A DNA stretch of 7,157 nucleotides, taken from positions 1 through 7,157 of the forward strand of contig CALBMW010000349.1 of NCBI GenBank assembly GCA_937896275.1, in the 5' to 3' direction. The stretch's first letter is position 1, and the number at the start of each line of letters is the position of its first letter. This DNA comes from an uncultured Myxococcales bacterium. GTDB taxonomy: Bacteria; Myxococcota_A; Bradymonadia; UBA7976; UBA1532. This document shows positions 6,410 to 7,157 of the stretch, piece by piece. A model generated the notes under the pieces. That model made no database searches. It saw only the letters and a program-made list of their open reading frames with translations, and was not told the DNA's origin. A program made the translations under genes and the position numbers.

Positions 6410-7157
6410 GCGCGCAGGGGGAGGCGGCGTTCGACGACGCGGTCGATCACTACTTGACCTGGCTGACCGTCGAGCGGGGCCTCTCGACCAACACCGTGGA
6501 CGCCTATCAGCGCGACATCGGCAACTTCCGCGACGTGCTCGGCGTCGAGCGGGGCCTCGGTCGCGCCGACGAGGAGGCGGTGCGCGCCTGGCTGGCGACG
6601 CGATCGGCGGCCGGCGTGACGGCGCGGAGTCAGGCGCGGGGGCTGGTGGCGCTGCGCGGGTTCTTCGGCTTCCTGCTCGAGGAGGGGCTCGTCGAGGTCG
6701 ACCCGACGGCGCGAGTGGAGCTGCCGCGCATCGGTCGGCCGCTCCCGGACGCGCTGACGCTGGACGAGGTCGAGGCCTTGCTGCGGCAGCCCGATCCGAG
6801 CACCGAGCGTGGGCTGCGCGACCGGACCATGCTCGAGGTGCTCTACGCGACCGGCCTGCGGGTGAGCGAGCTGGTGAACCTCGCGGTCGGGGTCGTGCAC
6901 ATGGAGGCGGGCTTCGTGCGGGTGATTGGCAAGGGGGACAAGGAGCGCCTCGTGCCGCTCGGCGACGAGGCGCGGGCTTGGATCGAGCGCTACCTGCTCG
7001 AGGCGCGGGCCGTGCTCACCGGGGGCGACCGCGCCCGCCGTGGCAAAGAGCCGCTCTTCGTCACGCGCCTCGGCGGGGCCATGACGCGGCAAGGCTTCTT
7101 CAAGCTGCTGCGCATCTACGCCGAAATGCCGAGCAGCGAACTGGTACACGAAGCCCT
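6406..7157 (+). CDS. xerD: Tyrosine recombinase, XerD-type, 3'-partial (possible frameshift near its end)
   Basis: XerC/XerD recombinases resolve chromosome dimers at dif during division with FtsK. The ATG at 6406 overlaps the glnD stop (ATGA). Of the usual roughly 300 residues, 250 are present. The N-terminal SAM-like core-binding domain (residues 8-95) contains YLTWLTVERGLSTNTVDAYQRD and LRGFFGFLLEEGL. The catalytic domain begins about 105 (LPDALTLDEVEALL) and shows LEVLYATGLRVSEL with catalytic R152, and VIGKGDKERLVPLG with catalytic K176, aligning with E. coli XerD R148 and K172. MTRQGFFKLLRIYA follows, as in XerD. After Y238-A239 the family expects Ala-Gly-Ile and then Ser-Pro-His-x-Leu-Arg-His, but the frame reads EMPSSELVHEA. 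The remaining catalytic residues (His, Arg, His, Tyr) would lie beyond the window. XerD is preferred over XerC because of the close motif match, but paralogue assignment needs the whole protein. The gene may be frameshifted near base 7120, or the terminal sequence may be unreliable. Confidence 0.85.
   Translation, partial: MSAQGEAAFDDAVDHYLTWLTVERGLSTNTVDAYQRDIGNFRDVLGVERGLGRADEEAVRAWLATRSAAGVTARSQARGLVALRGFFGFLLEEGLVEVDPTARVELPRIGRPLPDALTLDEVEALLRQPDPSTERGLRDRTMLEVLYATGLRVSELVNLAVGVVHMEAGFVRVIGKGDKERLVPLGDEARAWIERYLLEARAVLTGGDRARRGKEPLFVTRLGGAMTRQGFFKLLRIYAEMPSSELVHEA

Noticed and set aside
6313..7149. 278-residue minus-strand open frame opposite the end of glnD and xerD
   Set aside because: Runs antisense through the ACT2 domain and the Xer catalytic motifs; no recognisable protein.
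1..7157. Search for mobile elements, CRISPR arrays, tRNA/rRNA, toxin-antitoxin or defence genes
   Set aside because: No terminal repeats, spaced direct repeats, RNA gene signatures or related protein motifs were seen. The tyrosine recombinase is a housekeeping XerD type by its motifs and operon context, not an integrase of an element.

Overview
This is a very GC-rich window, read entirely on the plus strand, from what looks like a bacterial chromosome. It holds five genes, two of them cut by the window ends. In order they are: the C-terminal part of a DnaJ-like (Hsp40-type) protein with a reduced zinc module; a small unrecognised protein; MutS (DNA mismatch recognition); GlnD (PII uridylyltransferase/uridylyl-removing enzyme); and the start of a XerD-type tyrosine recombinase. 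Coding sequence is almost continuous, and the only real gap is the 115 bases before mutS. A gene set containing both MutS and GlnD, with strong G/C at third codon positions, fits a high-GC Gram-negative lineage such as Myxococcota or another former deltaproteobacterial group. Most Actinobacteria lack MutS, which argues against them. This placement is inference and is not firm.

Layout. Positions 1-717 hold the DnaJ-like C-terminal domains, and the protein starts upstream of the window. Positions 719-1024 hold a 101-residue unknown protein that begins one base after the previous stop, so the two are probably co-translated. Positions 1025-1139 are a short, locally less GC-rich intergenic stretch with a 10-bp palindrome and no convincing promoter or terminator. 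Positions 1140-3836 hold complete mutS, 3833-6409 complete glnD, and 6406-7157 the first 250 codons of xerD. The two junctions mutS/glnD and glnD/xerD are both ATGA overlaps of four bases, the classic sign of translational coupling in an operon.

How the genes work together. The mutS-glnD-xerD unit joins three housekeeping functions with no obvious biochemical link: post-replicative mismatch repair, nitrogen-status signalling through PII, and chromosome dimer resolution. The arrangement most likely reflects shared expression rather than one pathway. MutS and GlnD keep all the catalytic and ligand-binding signatures that can be checked, so both should be active. The xerD reading frame departs from family expectation in its last 36 bases; a one-base frameshift or a sequence-end artefact is possible.

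I do not see a mobile element, CRISPR array, RNA gene or defence system here. The window is mainly ordinary core genome. The points worth a second look are the shrunken zinc region of the DnaJ-like protein, its small companion gene, low-GC3 codon islands inside glnD and mutS, and the aberrant end of xerD.
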